A DNA stretch of 64,000 nucleotides. Origin: Apiosordaria backusii. Its lineage: Eukaryota; Ascomycota; Sordariomycetes; Sordariales; Lasiosphaeriaceae. This document shows positions 46,084-59,029 of this stretch, piece after piece. Made by a program: the position numbers and the translations under genes. Below the pieces are notes generated by a model, which saw nothing but the letters and a program-made list of their open reading frames with translations, was not told the DNA's origin and did not search any database. Numbering within the stretch: the stretch's first letter is position 1; each line of letters starts with the position of its first letter. The DNA is taken from the NCBI GenBank assembly GCA_030549205.1, contig JAUKTV010000003.1, forward strand, positions 248,001-312,000, written 5' to 3'.

Positions 46084-47475
46084 TCACAGTAATACAATGA
46101 CTGACAGGAAGCACAGTACAGCGGTGCGCAGTCAGGCCAGTACACGGTGCTGCATGTCCCGGGACGTCATGGCTTCTCCCCGGCGGCGACCAAGGTGAAG
46201 GCCCGGATACTATGTGCGGCAGGCTCTCCGGAAATGTAACCCACCATTATCCTCACCTTTTTCTCAACCACTAGCCAACGACATCACACATGATCATTCA
46301 ACAACTGCAAACACAAGTCTATGTTCCGTAGCTTGCAGGGCCAACTCTCACAGTTTGGTGTTCCCCGCGAACCATTGTCCCGTTTCTGTGGGATGCATCA
46401 CCGGGTCGCCGTTCAGTCGCCGTTCCCACTGCCCCGGCGGCACACCTACATCGCCGTTCAAATCGTTTACTTGGCAACCGGGTGCAACCTCGCCTCAGCT
46501 TCTACGTTTTGGCTTTTCACGCATCACGGTTCCGTTCCTGCGTCCCTTCGCCGACCCTGAATGCTACCCGAGTCCCTTCCCGAGCGTCTGTCCCTATCAT
46601 AAGCGCGGAGCGGCCCTTGATACGTCGCCATCTGAATCCTTTGATACGACAGAAGATGTAGAACACTCGCCGATCTGCATTCTAGATTCTATCTCTACGC
46701 AATCCTAAAACGGAAGGTCGTGATCCTTCAAATCTTGAAACACTTTAACCTCATACTTTTGGCTCCTCAGAGGTCATAATTAGCATCACATTCGCAGGTC
46801 GAGGCCCAGGTACTCGAGAGGCTCAGCAAGGCTGTTGTCCAAGCCGCCTATCTACACCCCTTCCCTGTTGCTCGTCTAACCGATGAACGGCCTACTCGGC
46901 ATCTGCAGCTGAAGAAGAGGGACGAGGGGAGGTTGGTTTGCCACACATGCGCGTCTGTCTGAGGAGGGTGGTAAATGGTTAGATTAGACGCAGTGTTACC
47001 TCTCCAACGCACTCATTAGATGCGACGGTTTATCTCCTTTTGGATACCCTGATAAGTTTGATATGTTTGTTATCCCCCCTTTGGGAATTTATACAGGAAT
47101 GGGTGTCTTGTCAAGATGCTGTACGACGGACACGACACCATCATCGTCAGTTTGCCCACCACCGGCAGTACTGCTTCAGCTGGTGTTGTTGACCAACGCA
47201 TTACCAAGACCGCCACTTACTTCCGCTGTGGTCACTATCACCAGTATTGTCGTAACCAGTTTCAATGACAACTGGTCATTATGAAGTGGAATAAGACATC
47301 AGGATCAACAATGTTGTCGCACCACCGAAAGAAACTCCGAATATGTTTCATCGCCGCCAATGATAGACCTCGTTCTTCAAAGGTATTAATGCGCACAGCG
47401 GTGAAGATGACATGGATACCCACTTGTTTACATTCACCGACGTACTCCATATCACCACCACATCTTAGCAACATC

Positions 47476-47510
47476 ACACCACACCACACCACACCACACC
47501 ACACTACACC
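47476..47510. repeat. ACACC pentamer microsatellite
   Basis: Seven tandem ACACC units, one of them a variant (ACACT), within a G-poor stretch. Confidence 0.8.
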
Positions 47511-50500
47511 ATAAAGCCACAACATACTAACTTGACCCTCACATCAACACCATCCTTAATTCTCCTAGCTGCATCCCCTCATCAAGAGAGCTTAGTTCAA
47601 CGCTGTGTAACTCACATCACCCTCCCACCACCAACAACAAAGCACAAGTTCGGCGCGCTTGAATGTTGAAGCTAGCGCGGACAATTTCACCAACACGCAT
47701 CTCAATCTTCACACCCCTCTCCCCCAACAGCAAGATCCTGAGAAAAAGAAATGTCTTACATCGTCTACACACACGGTTCAGTACTAGCGTCTTCTTTACC
47801 GCCCGCTTCGGCGCTTTACGAACTATCGATCTCGACTATCGGTGATGTTGGTGATGTTCTTTGGCGCCAGTCTGTGCGAATGGGTAGGTGAGGATTAGAC
47901 GCGGTGGACGGCACAGCACAGCACAGCACATCACAGCACCACCATCATCGGAAACTTCCACGTTTTCATGATGAACTATCTCCGATGTTCGTCCGGCCCG
48001 GTTATGCGTCTTGCAACAACAAAATGATCAATTTAATGTTGAATAATGTAGGTCAGTATCTGGAGCGAATGCTCCACCAACACCAAACTAGGTATGGACG
48101 CAGTGAGTCGGGCTCGGTTTTGGATCCTTCGAAAGCCGGGCACGGAAGTCGGGGGCTACTATACCGAATATCATGCGTGTGTAGGTAACTCTTGAACGGC
48201 GAGAAATAGAAGAAGTCCGAGTTTACCGGCCGGGAGGTCAAGAAAGGAGATGACATCCCCCCTGGGACAATGCGATATACCTATCCAACTTTGGGGAAGG
48301 CATAAGCCGATACGTGATCCTTCCAGGCTTGGGTAAAGGGATCCAGTTCTCGCCTTTGGGGTGGCAGATAACCAAAGGAGGACAAGGGCATGAAAGAATG
48401 GAATCAACTGACCATCAACTGTGTAACTGTGATCGTAGAGACCCTAGACGTCTGTGCGACGGGCTCGAACGACACTGGACGCGTTTGGTATCAAGCCGCG
48501 AGTCCAGACAGGTCCATCACAGGACACTCAGGCACTCGCTCCCGAGCAAGTCCGCGTCTAGAGCATGCTAGAACCGATCAACACAAGGCTCAAGTCGCCA
48601 CCATTTCCTCACCGGAACAAGAAGAGACGAAAAAAGACAGACGAACGCTCGTTCCCCCTTCTACAGTCCCACACCACCCCCATCACCACCGTCACATATC
48701 GTAGAAGGAGAAAGAAAAGAACCCACCGATTCTCGCTCAGTCCAGCCGACGCCACCGAGAAAAGAATGGAGCCTCTTTCCTCTCCCCGATGACAGGCAAA
48801 GTCTCGCCGTGACCTTGCGTCCGTCCTCCCCCACCCAGACAGGTGGTAATATCCCCAAACACCTCATCTTAACATGCTGTCCAGCCTTACCTTTCCGGCC
48901 CCCATTCTCACCATTTTACTCCCCTGCCCCCCCCATTCATTCGTTCCTTGGCCAAGATGATCCCCACTGTCTTTGCCTGACACTCGCAATCTGGTTCCGC
49001 TAGGTCAGACCCCCAGAGGAATGCACATGTACGGAGGTGGGAAAGGAGGAGCCGGCTGAGGTAGATGGGGTGGATGGTGCAGATGGTGATACCGTTGAGG
49101 GGGGAGGGGCTCAGTTGCACGTCTTGTCTTGTCTTGGGGTGAGGTGAGGGCAAGGGGCTCTTCAACCCCAGACACTTGCCCCCCGGGCCCCTTTTCTGAA
49201 TCCCCACGCATCATACTCCCATAGAAGAAGATCACGGAGATGAATAACACATCCCATGGACGGCGGCGCAGAACGGAAGCAAGCCACCGATGATAATCTT
49301 GGAATCTTGAAATCTTGGGGGTGGTGATGATTCCAAAAATACCTTGTACTCTTTGCCCTGAGTTCACTTGAACCTACCCCTCGGGGTATCCTGGAGCAAT
49401 CATGAAGAAACGGGAGCAGAAGGAGAGCCGAGTCTGGGGAACTGAGGCACAGGGAGGACCCAACCCAGCTTACACAGGCGAGGAGAATCCTCCCGTTTCT
49501 TGTTCTGTTGAGACAGGACTTCGCTCTGCTCATTCGTTGTCTCCATCTTCATCGTGCTGAACATATTCTCCACACCTGTCAACCCCAGCCTGGAGATCAT
49601 CGTGCCGTATAACTCCGGAGCCGAGCCAGAGACTTTGCTGCGCCCGTGGGCCCCGGATTTCGGGCTCCGGAGCAAACGGCGGAGAATATTTCAGTCACCT
49701 ACGGGTTGATGTTAACGTCGATAATTTCTCAAGAGATCTTGCTCGAACAGGAAATACAAGAAAATGAAGAAAAATAACAAAAGGTGACAGACCCGAACGG
49801 CAGATTTCATTACTGAATGAACGCCGCGGAGCCTGTTCCGGGACGCGATGTCGTCAAAACCTTGCAGATCGCCAGGCATCGTTGGTGGTTGGCCAGCTCG
49901 TCATGTCATGCACCGTTTAACAAATCCATAGAGCAAAGATGAATTAGACGCGCAAGTCAACGCTAGCGTAGCACCTTGCTGTTCGGGCGTTCGTTGGGGC
50001 TACCGCGGGCTGTTGGTTCGAGTCGCACACATAACCATTGCATCAACGCATCAAAACGTAATAATCCCATGACGCAGGTGATATGCACGCGCATGACCCC
50101 CCTTCTTACTTACCTGTCCTTTTTCTCTTCTCGACATTGTCAGTTGGTGATTCGGTCCTCGGTCCCGTCTTCTTCGGTGTCCATATGCAGTGATCATCAA
50201 GTTGGTCAGTTGAAGAGATTCTTGGGTGGGCGCTTCGATGCCTGCCCCTGACGTGCATCTACCCAAACTTCATGAAATGCAGCAGCAGCATCAGAACCAG
50301 ACTTTTTGGTTTTCGTCCCTATGCCTCTTCCTCGCTTTTGCAATGTCAGAACCTTATCAGACTCGAAAAAGCCGGGACGAGAAGTAAAAAAATCACCTTC
50401 CGAATCAGACTTCCCCCCAGAAATGCGGCGAGATGGACGTCTATCTTTTTTGGCCCCCCTCGCTCAGTATCGCGGAATGGGAAATTTGCTGCTGCAAGTT

Positions 50501-53500
50501 TGTTCACAATACTGCGTAGGACGTCGGGGGGAAGTTGATATGAGCAGAGAGCACTGCATGCTGCAGCTAATTCCTTCCCCTTCCTTCTCCCACCCAGCTC
50601 AGCTCAAGCCGAAGCTCAAATCGTCATCACCCACTATTTCTCCTGACAACAAATAATGCAACATGTCTTGGGTGGCAGTTACACAAAGCCCAGTTGACAA
50701 ATAACATTTCCCCTTTCCACCCACGATACTTCAAGTGTAAAATATGCCGGCCTTTCCGTTCTGTCTCGTCCGGTCCCGAACAGCCGGAGCCGTTCGCAAT
50801 TCCACCCCGGGCCCGTCCGTTCCTTGCAGAACTTCCCCAGTCGTTTTTGTTTCTTTTTGTCGCCAGTCAAGGGTTCAACAAGCGAAAAGAAGCAAAAAAA
50901 CAACGCTTATCTCTGGGCATCTCAAGCAGTGACCCAACCCATGCGTCTTAGCGGCCCTTGCTCACAGGTCACCGTATCCCACGTGGATGTGTCCGTCCTA
51001 GTCAGCGGCGCAGCAATGGAGCCGCCCGCGCCTTGCCTTCCCTTCCATGATTGCGCGTGGGCGACCGTTTTACAAGTGCCGGAGCCGAAGGTTACTAGTC
51101 ATTTGTGAGATATCAGATTTCACTCCTTTGTAGACAGATGAAGATATGCCAGCAAAGAGCAGGCGAATACGCCACCAACAACAAGCTCAGTAAAAGAGAA
51201 ACAGAACAATGCATATCATAAACGCTCAAAAATGACGTTTGTTGCTCCGGAACGGAACGGCCCTTCCTCTTCGCAATAAACCAACCTACCTTACCTTGGC
51301 CAACGTATATGAACAGTAGTATATACTAGATAAATGTCATGCAGCACATCAGTAATTCCTTCACCGAAAGCCCGGCGCAAACTCCCTTTTCACAATCAAA
51401 TCCCACCCACCATACACACACTGGGCGGGCAAATCCCCCACCATATTCTCCCTGTGCTACCTTGCCCACTGATCATGTTACCTACCTAAGCCCGAAGCCT
51501 CACTTGTTCTCCATGCTCCCGGATGCTCGGATTCCGGTCTTGCCTAGGTACTTCCAGTATATTCACTCAGCACCTCACCTCATCCTGGCTCTCATCAAAG
51601 GCGGTCAGTCAAAAACAACTAGAAAAAAGTGGTATGTGTGTGTGGGTGTGGTGGTAGTCGTGCAGCATGACATCTCCCTCTCTCTCACCCATCATCACTT
51701 ACCTCCCACCAACCAACCAACCTGCCCACCCATTTCCACCAACCCACCACACACCAACACCATCCCACTGATGATGTGCTGCTGACTACAGCATGCCCAT
51801 AGCCCTTGAACTTGAACTGCTTCGGACCCGTCTCGCTGGAACTATCCCCTCCTCTTTCTCCCTATCGCGGCTATGAGCACCAATAGTTTCCCTTCACAAC
51901 CCTCTTCAACCTGCGTCAAAAAGGCGGAGTGAGAATGGACGGTCGTCACCGACTTTTTCTCTCGCTTGACTACGTAGTACTCCCTCATGTTTAGGGCTGA
52001 CGGTAGGTCCCGAACTAAACTTCCATACCATACTAATGACAACAAGTGACAGCAGAAGGTGACTGAGAAAGCCGATATTGGGGTCCAGTTCCCCCTTCGC
52101 TGTCTTTTGTCCCGATACCCGTAAATGATAGCTACCTAGATATAATAACACCGAAGGACAGCATGTGATGAATTGAGAAATTTGGGGGCGGGAGGATGGA
52201 GGATGGAGGATCAAGTATGTTACAGGCATCGCATCGTACTGCAGCGGGCTCGCATCGCCAATAGGTAGCTGAGTGTTGTCTGCCGTGTGTGTTACGAATG
52301 CCTAGGTAACCTCCCCAAGTTGCATCGTGGGAGTTGAGTCCTTCCAACATACCTACCTTACATGTACAATACATAACGCAGAAAATGCAACTTCGCAAGA
52401 AGAAGAAGATCACGATGATGATGATGATGATGACGACTTTCACCGCCCCCTTTAATGGAAAAGACGGCATTTTTACTCGCGCAATCATTGCGACACTGAC
52501 AGTGTTGAGGAAGGAACATTGAAGGGAAAGGGAAATGGAAATGTAGGCCCCCAATCTGCGACCTGTTGTTGTGTGTAGGTAATCTGCAAATCTTACTCAT
52601 CCCCGACCAACCACTGCATGGAGAGCATGGTAGGGCATATTCGGTTCATCGGTACCATAGGTACCGCGTAGGGCTGAGTTTGTCTACCTAGGTAGTGTGT
52701 GTTTTTCACTGACCTGACAAAAGAAATGCAGCCAACCAGCCAACCAAATTTGTGGGATGGATGTATCCAAGACGGGAGAGACGTTTTCCGGTCGAGTTGA
52801 CGAATAACTTTTGCAAATTGAAAATGAGACCGAGTTCCCTTCTAGGCTGGGTACCTACCGTAGGTAGATAGGAATATGGGTGACTCGGATTCTGTTTTCG
52901 CTCTCAGCTAGCCGGCTGGCCGACAGTGCAGGTGTGACTATACATTACGGTAGGTATTTAATATGGAGTTGATTTGACGTCGATAAAGCCGAACTTCCCT
53001 GGACCATCAGGGGCGGAAAAAAGGGGGGAGGTGCGGCTGATGATGATGATGATGCCGTGCACCCTGTCCAAGGTAGGTACATACTTTCTTCAATCTTCAT
53101 GATGTGGAAGGAATGTCATGCCTTAAACCTTGTGCAATTGTTCTTCTTCTCACAGCAGTACGGATAGCTAGGTAGTGCAAGTAAGACACACTCACTCACC
53201 TCACTCTGTCCACTTCCAGCCCAGCCCAGCCCTGTGTATATTAGCTACTCCCCGCATGCATCAGTTTTGTAGCCCGCCCACCAAAAAAACGCCATCGTTC
53301 GTCAGACGAAAAGAACAGCGAGCGAGCGGTCCTACATACATGCAGCTGCCCGGACCTACGTCCCTATTTCCCATTCCGTTTTCTTCTGTACAACAACGCC
53401 CATCTACCTACCTACCTAAAGTGCTGCCCATGAACCTACGATACCTCAGCCAAGGCGGGAATATTGGCCACCACCGCCGTCCACCGTCAATTCCGTACAA

Positions 53501-54036
53501 ACGACGTCGGTTCATAGGGCTTAGCTAGAACGGGGCCTGAACGGACGGACGGCCAAGCTGACTGGTTCATAAACGCGCTTTCAACTTAGGTCATCAGACC
53601 CCAAAAAGTCGGGGTTCAATCAACGAGATGAGATGATAGGCGTGCGCGTGTTGCGTGTGTGGGAGGGTAAGATTTTAGGTCCTGCCTCGGAATCTAGCCC
53701 GCCCGAGCAGCTGCTGTCTGTCTGTCAGGAAGTGGGTTGTTGTTGGGTTGGTGGTGGTGGGTGCTCCCGCCCCCAATATCCGATTTTTTTTAAAACGGTG
53801 GTGATTGTATAGATAGAGTTTCAATCTTCATTTAATTGATGCTGCAGTGATGCTGGGGGATTAGTGAGGAACTGCGTGTTTGTGGGGAGGAACGGCTGCG
53901 GTGTAGGTGGGGAGGTTGTTGGGAAATGTTGTCGAATGGTAGGTATTTTGGTAATGAAGGATCTCATGGTGGTGTGAAAAATGATCAAGGAATCAATCAT
54001 CGTAGCGGCCTTAAAGGATGAGCGGGATATGCAAGA

Positions 54037-54073
54037 CATCCCATCCCATCCCATCCCACCCATCCCATCCATC
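54037..54073. repeat. CATCC pentamer microsatellite
   Basis: About seven CATCC-like units over 37 bases, the first four perfect. Intergenic. Confidence 0.8.
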
Positions 54074-55222
54074 AATGGCAGAGACGCAGCGGGACAGAGG
54101 GAAGAAGGATCCTCCATCAAGCTACCACCATCGCTAAACAACCACACCAATGCCCTTTGCAAAGGACTTTTGGACAATAGACCAAGAGACACGGGATGGA
54201 CGAGCCAACCCCCAGATAATCAATCCGGTCCCTACCTACCTTACCTACCTTACCTACCGCTAAAGGTTGCAATAAGACACAGCACGGAATCCCACCCTGT
54301 AAATTATCATCAGACCCCCCCCTCCCCCTCCCCCCCATAAGGGCATAAGCCATGCATCTGCCTGACACCCTGACTTCAGCTCGCCCTCGCATCAACTCAC
54401 TTCCATTGTGGTCGCCTTACCGGCAATCGGCCAACGTTGTATTCCACCCTCATTCCTTGTCAATAATACGAGCTTAGTACGCAGTAAGTAGGGAACGTCG
54501 GCATCATGTTAATCAACTCATCAGTCCCTTCACGCGACCACTGATGTGATGTCGGGTATCCCGGATCGGCTACGTTGGGACGGGTGCTGTTGTTGATTGC
54601 AACATCTCGCACCAACTACGTACCTAGTGTCAGCAAAAACCCCCAAAACGTGATGATAACCTGCCCCGCTATATCACAGTGAGGTAGGTTCACGATTGCT
54701 GCTTGGCTTACTTACATCTCCCAATTGATCCCCCCCCCCAATCTGACGCCCCTAAACCGCTTCCGTCACAGCGCGCACGCCCGCCTTTTCCCTTCCCCCC
54801 ATCCAGCTGTGCCGCAGCCTTTCCCTTTTGCTGGGGAAGAGGGGAGGATCGATCAGAAATCACCCCAGTTCAAAAAAAAGAATTGTTTACTGCGCGTTCA
54901 ATATGCCGAAGACCACCGGTAGTGCCGATCTGGGCTCGGCGTTTAACAAACGTATCATCATCACCATCAATCACACTTGGAACCAACAGCAGTAAAATTG
55001 ATGTTTTAATGATACACTCAATTTCTCATTTGTTGAACGAGTAAACACCGTCCTTTCTCGGTTTCTAGCTACCATTCCTATCATATCCTTCTCAATGCAC
55101 TATAGTACTATACTTGCGCTCTTAGAAAAAACAGTTCTTTCTGCCTCCAATATCCCAATGGATATGTTATACTCGAACACTGTGAAAAACAAAGGAAATG
55201 AAACAGCCGCAACGTAAAATGT

Positions 55223-55249
55223 AAAAAAAAAAAAAAAAAAAAAAAAAAA
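55223..55249. repeat. A27 homopolymer
   Basis: An uninterrupted run of 27 A on the + strand, about 330 bases beyond the stop codon of the minus-strand C2H2 gene, so it would be a U run if transcribed. The length may be unreliable in assemblies. Confidence 0.85.
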
Positions 55250-55574
55250 GATAATCCCTTGTTTGCTGTCCCCGCCCATCACCGTGAAGTAGTACAGATA
55301 TTCCTCCCAAAATGTTCTAAACATTGTTTGCCATCCAAATAAGCCACCCACCTCGCCAACCACATGTTCTTATGAGACACATTATTCGTACAGAGCGTAG
55401 AATCCAAAACATTCTCGCATGAAAAAAAAAGAAGCACAAATGCCACACCTCCCCAGGTAAACCACAAGTGTCCAATCCGGGCGCCATTGACGCCTTGGTA
55501 TCTATCCAGAATAATCCATCACAAATACAAGCCGGAAGAAAAAAAGAGAAGAAGGAAAAGAAACGATGTTTTGA

Positions 55575-56888
55575 TCACCTCCCCCAGCTGTGAATCTGGG
55601 TGTGCTCATCCCGCCTCATAGATGGTGGCATCGACCCAAGAACAGAAGTGCTGCAAAGAGGAGGGATGGCCATGGGTGGAAGACCCCCCGGTGGCGGGAT
55701 CATGTGGCCCATGGGAGCCATGGATCGGTTGTGCATGCTGTCGAAGCTGTCGGCCCGGAGGTCGAGGGTGCCAATGTCGAATCTTTTGGAGCAGCCATCT
55801 TCCATGTGTCTAAGAGTAAAAAGTTAGCTTTTGCTTCTTTTTGTTTGGTATTAGGAGTTCAAGTGAGCTCACCTTCTAAGAGTGTCCTTGCGGGCAAACA
55901 TGCGAGAGCAGTAGTCGCACTTGTGGTTGCGCTCCTTCATGTGGACGCTCTGGTGATGGCGCTGGAGATCCGTCTTGCGCACAAACTTCTTGTTGCAGTC
56001 GGTCACCTGGCAGGGGAAGGGATACTCGCGCTTCTCGTCATGGGTCTCCATGTGCGCCTTGAAGTTGTAGCTGCGGCTGAACATCTTGCCGCATCCCTTA
56101 ACCTCGCAGACAAAGTTGGCCTCCTCCTTGGTCGTCAGCCGGCGGGGCGCTCTTCGTGGCCGCTGGACCCGGTACTGTCGCCTGGCATCGTGCAAAAAGG
56201 TCGAGGCCTGAGGGCCCGGTGGCCCAGGGTAGAACTGGTCTGGCTCAACCGGGTGGTAGTCAGGCTTGTGCCAGGTGGCCGAAGATCCGCTGTCCGAAAG
56301 ATAGCCAGTCGAGCTGCCGGTGTAAGGACCGTTGTCTGAAGGGAAGGAGGTGTGAACGGATCGGGGTGATGGGTATTGGGAAGCTTCCATGTGGCCGTAC
56401 TCGGAAGGGGTGCCCTCCATCTTGACCCGGGGTGTCATGGAGCCGGGCACGGAAGTGGCGGGAGTGTATGGCATGGACCTGGGCTGGATGGCAGGTGATC
56501 GGGGAGCGGAGCCAGTTGGGGGAGGAGTCGACGAGTGGATCGAGTGGGCGTGGCTAGGGTGAGAGTGGTAGACGTCGTGGCTGTAGGAGTAGCTGCCAAA
56601 GCTCTCGTACTCTGAAGCGAGGATGCTAGGCATGCTGGAAGCAGAAGACATGGGATGGTGGATGACAGTATTGTCCCAGGACTGGCTCATCGAGTCGAGT
56701 GGTGGCAGTGAGTTGTCAGTGTCCATGGGAGGGGTCACGGCGCAGGGCTGCTCTCCATATATCGACGAGATCTTGTACTGTTGCTCAAGTCCAGGTGATG
56801 GGTAGTCCAGCGAGGACCTCTCTGAAGGGCAGTAGGTATGCGCTGGGGTGGATGGCGACCTTGTGAGAGCAGGCGGTGTGAGATCCAT
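55575..56888 (-). CDS. C2H2 zinc-finger transcription factor (three C-terminal fingers)
   Basis: Exon 1 is 56888-55873; a 63-base intron (55872-55810, donor GTGAGC, branch GCTAAC) follows; exon 2 is 55809-55575. The product is 416 residues. The N-terminal 255 residues are rich in Ser/Pro/His/Tyr with no fold, typical of an activation region. Finger 1: Cys261, Cys266, His279, His283. Finger 2: Cys293, Cys298, His311, His316. Finger 3 is C2HC: Cys324, Cys327, His340, Cys345, and the intron cuts inside it, between the arginine and histidine. The stretch HMEDGCSKRFDIGTLDLRAD follows. This architecture is conserved in filamentous ascomycetes, and I recall some annotation pipelines labelling it Rpn4; its fingers lack the INPxTGxPC and YDLTRH features of yeast Rpn4, which occur instead in the factor at 3539. 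Target genes are unknown. Confidence 0.9.
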
Positions 56889-57431
56889 GGTTGGTGGTTG
56901 AGGCTGGGTGCCTTGGTCTATTTATTGAGGTAGTGGTGGTTGGTGCGTGTGTGCACAGCACCTGTGAGTAAGATAGGGGGGGGTAAGAAGGATGACGATG
57001 TTTGTTGGAAGCGGCCAGGGGATGCTCGCCCAGTCAGACGTCCTCGAGTCCGATTGGTGTTCAAACACGTCGAGGTACTGAATTGAGTAGGAGGGGGGAG
57101 GCAGGCCAGATATAGGGAAAGACCGAGACGGGCACAGGTCTTGATTCGCGAGACCACTTTCAGGTGTGTGCGAACAAGCAAAGCATAAACAAGAAAGGCT
57201 CAGGTACAAGGTGAAGAAGGTTCTCGTCCACTTGTGAGATCCTTTTCCATAAATCTGAGGCAGGCTGTGGGAGCAAAAGCTGCGTGTGTCTGGACGAGGC
57301 AGACAACCAGGGTATCTTATAAGATTTGTAAATGCTGCCTGGCTAATAAAAGAGCGTGCCCATGTTCCTCCAGACGCGCTTCTCGTTGAAGATGTGCGGG
57401 TTCATGGTGCTGGGGAATTAGAACCTGACCA

Positions 57432-57448
57432 GGGGGGGGGGGGGGGGG
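57432..57448. repeat. G17 homopolymer
   Basis: Seventeen consecutive G on the + strand, in the 5' flank of the minus-strand C2H2 gene. Such runs can form G-quadruplexes and are also prone to length errors. Confidence 0.8.
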
Positions 57449-58967
57449 AGCTCTGCGTGGTGAAGGGGGGGTGTGCCTTGAGAGACGCACGACAGAGACC
57501 GGGGGGGCGTCCCTGGGGTAAGAGAGACATGGGAGGGCGAGGAGGATGGGGGGACGGGGGGTCAGGTCCAACAAGCACCCCTGCTCGCAAAGAGACAAGT
57601 GACTTGGGACAAGGCTGGCGGACACCAGCCGGAAAGGGCAAGATCTGACTGAACAGGCCATTTAGCACAAGGTGCTGTTGGGTGTGGCAGGACAACTTGG
57701 GCTTCAGGGGTTGTGGACGTGAGGTGTGGGAGGGGCAGCTCCCAACTCGGAAGGAAAATAGGTGGTGCCATGGAAAAATAGCAACGCTACACCAGGTTGG
57801 GAACGTCTGCGTATCAAGGGTCGCAGGGAGTCTAAAAGTAGCGTAGTGGCCAGGATAAGGTAATGAGCAGACACTCGACCTGCAGACAACAGGCACCTCG
57901 TTTGAGCTGTTGGAGCCCGTTTCCAGCTCTCGTGGGACCAGACGACGTTTTGGCTCTCCTGCGGGGGCCATCGACAGGGCTGTTGGCAGTCACACCGGAC
58001 CAGACGGGCAAATGTTGCTTCTGGCAAGCTGTTGGTGCGAGCGCTGCTCAAGGCCTGCGGGCTCGTGCAGCCTGGTTCCCTGCCAAAGCACTCGGCGACC
58101 GGGACGGGGAAGCGGGAGACCGCGCCAATGCTCTCGGGAGCGAAGGGGTGATTTTCACAGTGCTACTTCGTTGAAGGCCGAACTGAAGACGGTCCCGAAT
58201 GATGTGATGATTTCCCCAGGCCTGTGTACGGATGCGCTCGCAGAACTGGCGGGCAGAGAGGCAGGGCCACGGCAAGAAGGCATCGCCGTGGAGATCGAGG
58301 GCGCGGAATCCGGGGAGCACCACATCTCAGAATCTGGGTCAGGTCTGGTTGTCACAAACACATCCACGATGGACGGGAGAGTCGGCGACCCAAGAGAAAG
58401 GGTCGAGGGGACGGGAGGCCAGGTGGGCGCGGTTGGTTGCACCCAGACCAAGACCAAGCAGGCCGTGCAGTGCAGAGACAGGCGAGGTACGGTGCTGCAG
58501 GCGCAATTTCTTCAGTGATCCCAAGTACCGTGGCTGTAGATGTCTCAAGCGCTTGCGCCTGTTTTTTTGCGCGCTGGGGAGCCTCTGAGTGGCCCGTGGT
58601 CAAACGGAGCGCGATTGCTCTGCGAATTGCAACCAAACTTCGTGATGGACCTTGGACCAACATCATTGGGGTAGCGCAGAGCTATTGTTGCTGTTGGACG
58701 GTAGTTGGTGACGATAGCGTTATCGCATCGGCGCAAACTCGCCCCCATGGAGTAAAGCCAGCGAAGGATCCGGGGGTGGACAGCGAACAGGAAAAGCCCG
58801 TCGGAGCTCTCGTCGTCCAAAAGGACTTTTGGTGATGTTTGGTGATATGGCATGACACCATTTCCATATCAGTATCTGTGATGTAAATGCAGTGAGCAGC
58901 GAGTGAGCCGTGAGCAGACCAATAGGATCAAAAAGACAGTGCAGATGAACCTGATTGAGGAGAGAGG

Positions 58968-59029
58968 GAGAAAACGGGCCAGCCAAGAGTGGTGAGAAAA
59001 CGGGCCAGCCAAGAGTGGTGAGAAAACGG
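58968..59029. repeat. 26-base tandem repeat, about 2.4 copies
   Basis: Two perfect 26-base copies (58968-58993 and 58994-59019; each starts GAGAAAACGG) and a 10-base third copy. Intergenic. Identical copies suggest recent duplication. Confidence 0.9.

Larger units (their letters stand above)
46084..55574. other. 9.5-kb gene-poor region with repeated TAGGTA/TACCTA motifs
   Basis: No coding gene could be supported on either strand: open frames are short, overlap and lack domains. Microsatellites occur at 47476-47510 (ACACC), 52412-52434 and 53038-53053 (GAT), and 54037-54073 (CATCC). From about 51.5 to 54.7 kb the motif TAGGTA/TACCTA recurs at least 18 times in both orientations. The C2H2 gene to the right is transcribed on the minus strand, so this region is downstream of it. 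Confidence 0.45.

Noticed and set aside
50015..50025. tRNA B-box-like GGTTCGAGTCG
   Set aside because: Flanking bases do not pair into a T-stem and no A box or acceptor stem is present.
57910..58835. Long + strand frames in GC-rich DNA
   Set aside because: All frames are open because of low stop-codon density; Gly/Arg-rich nonsense with no domain.
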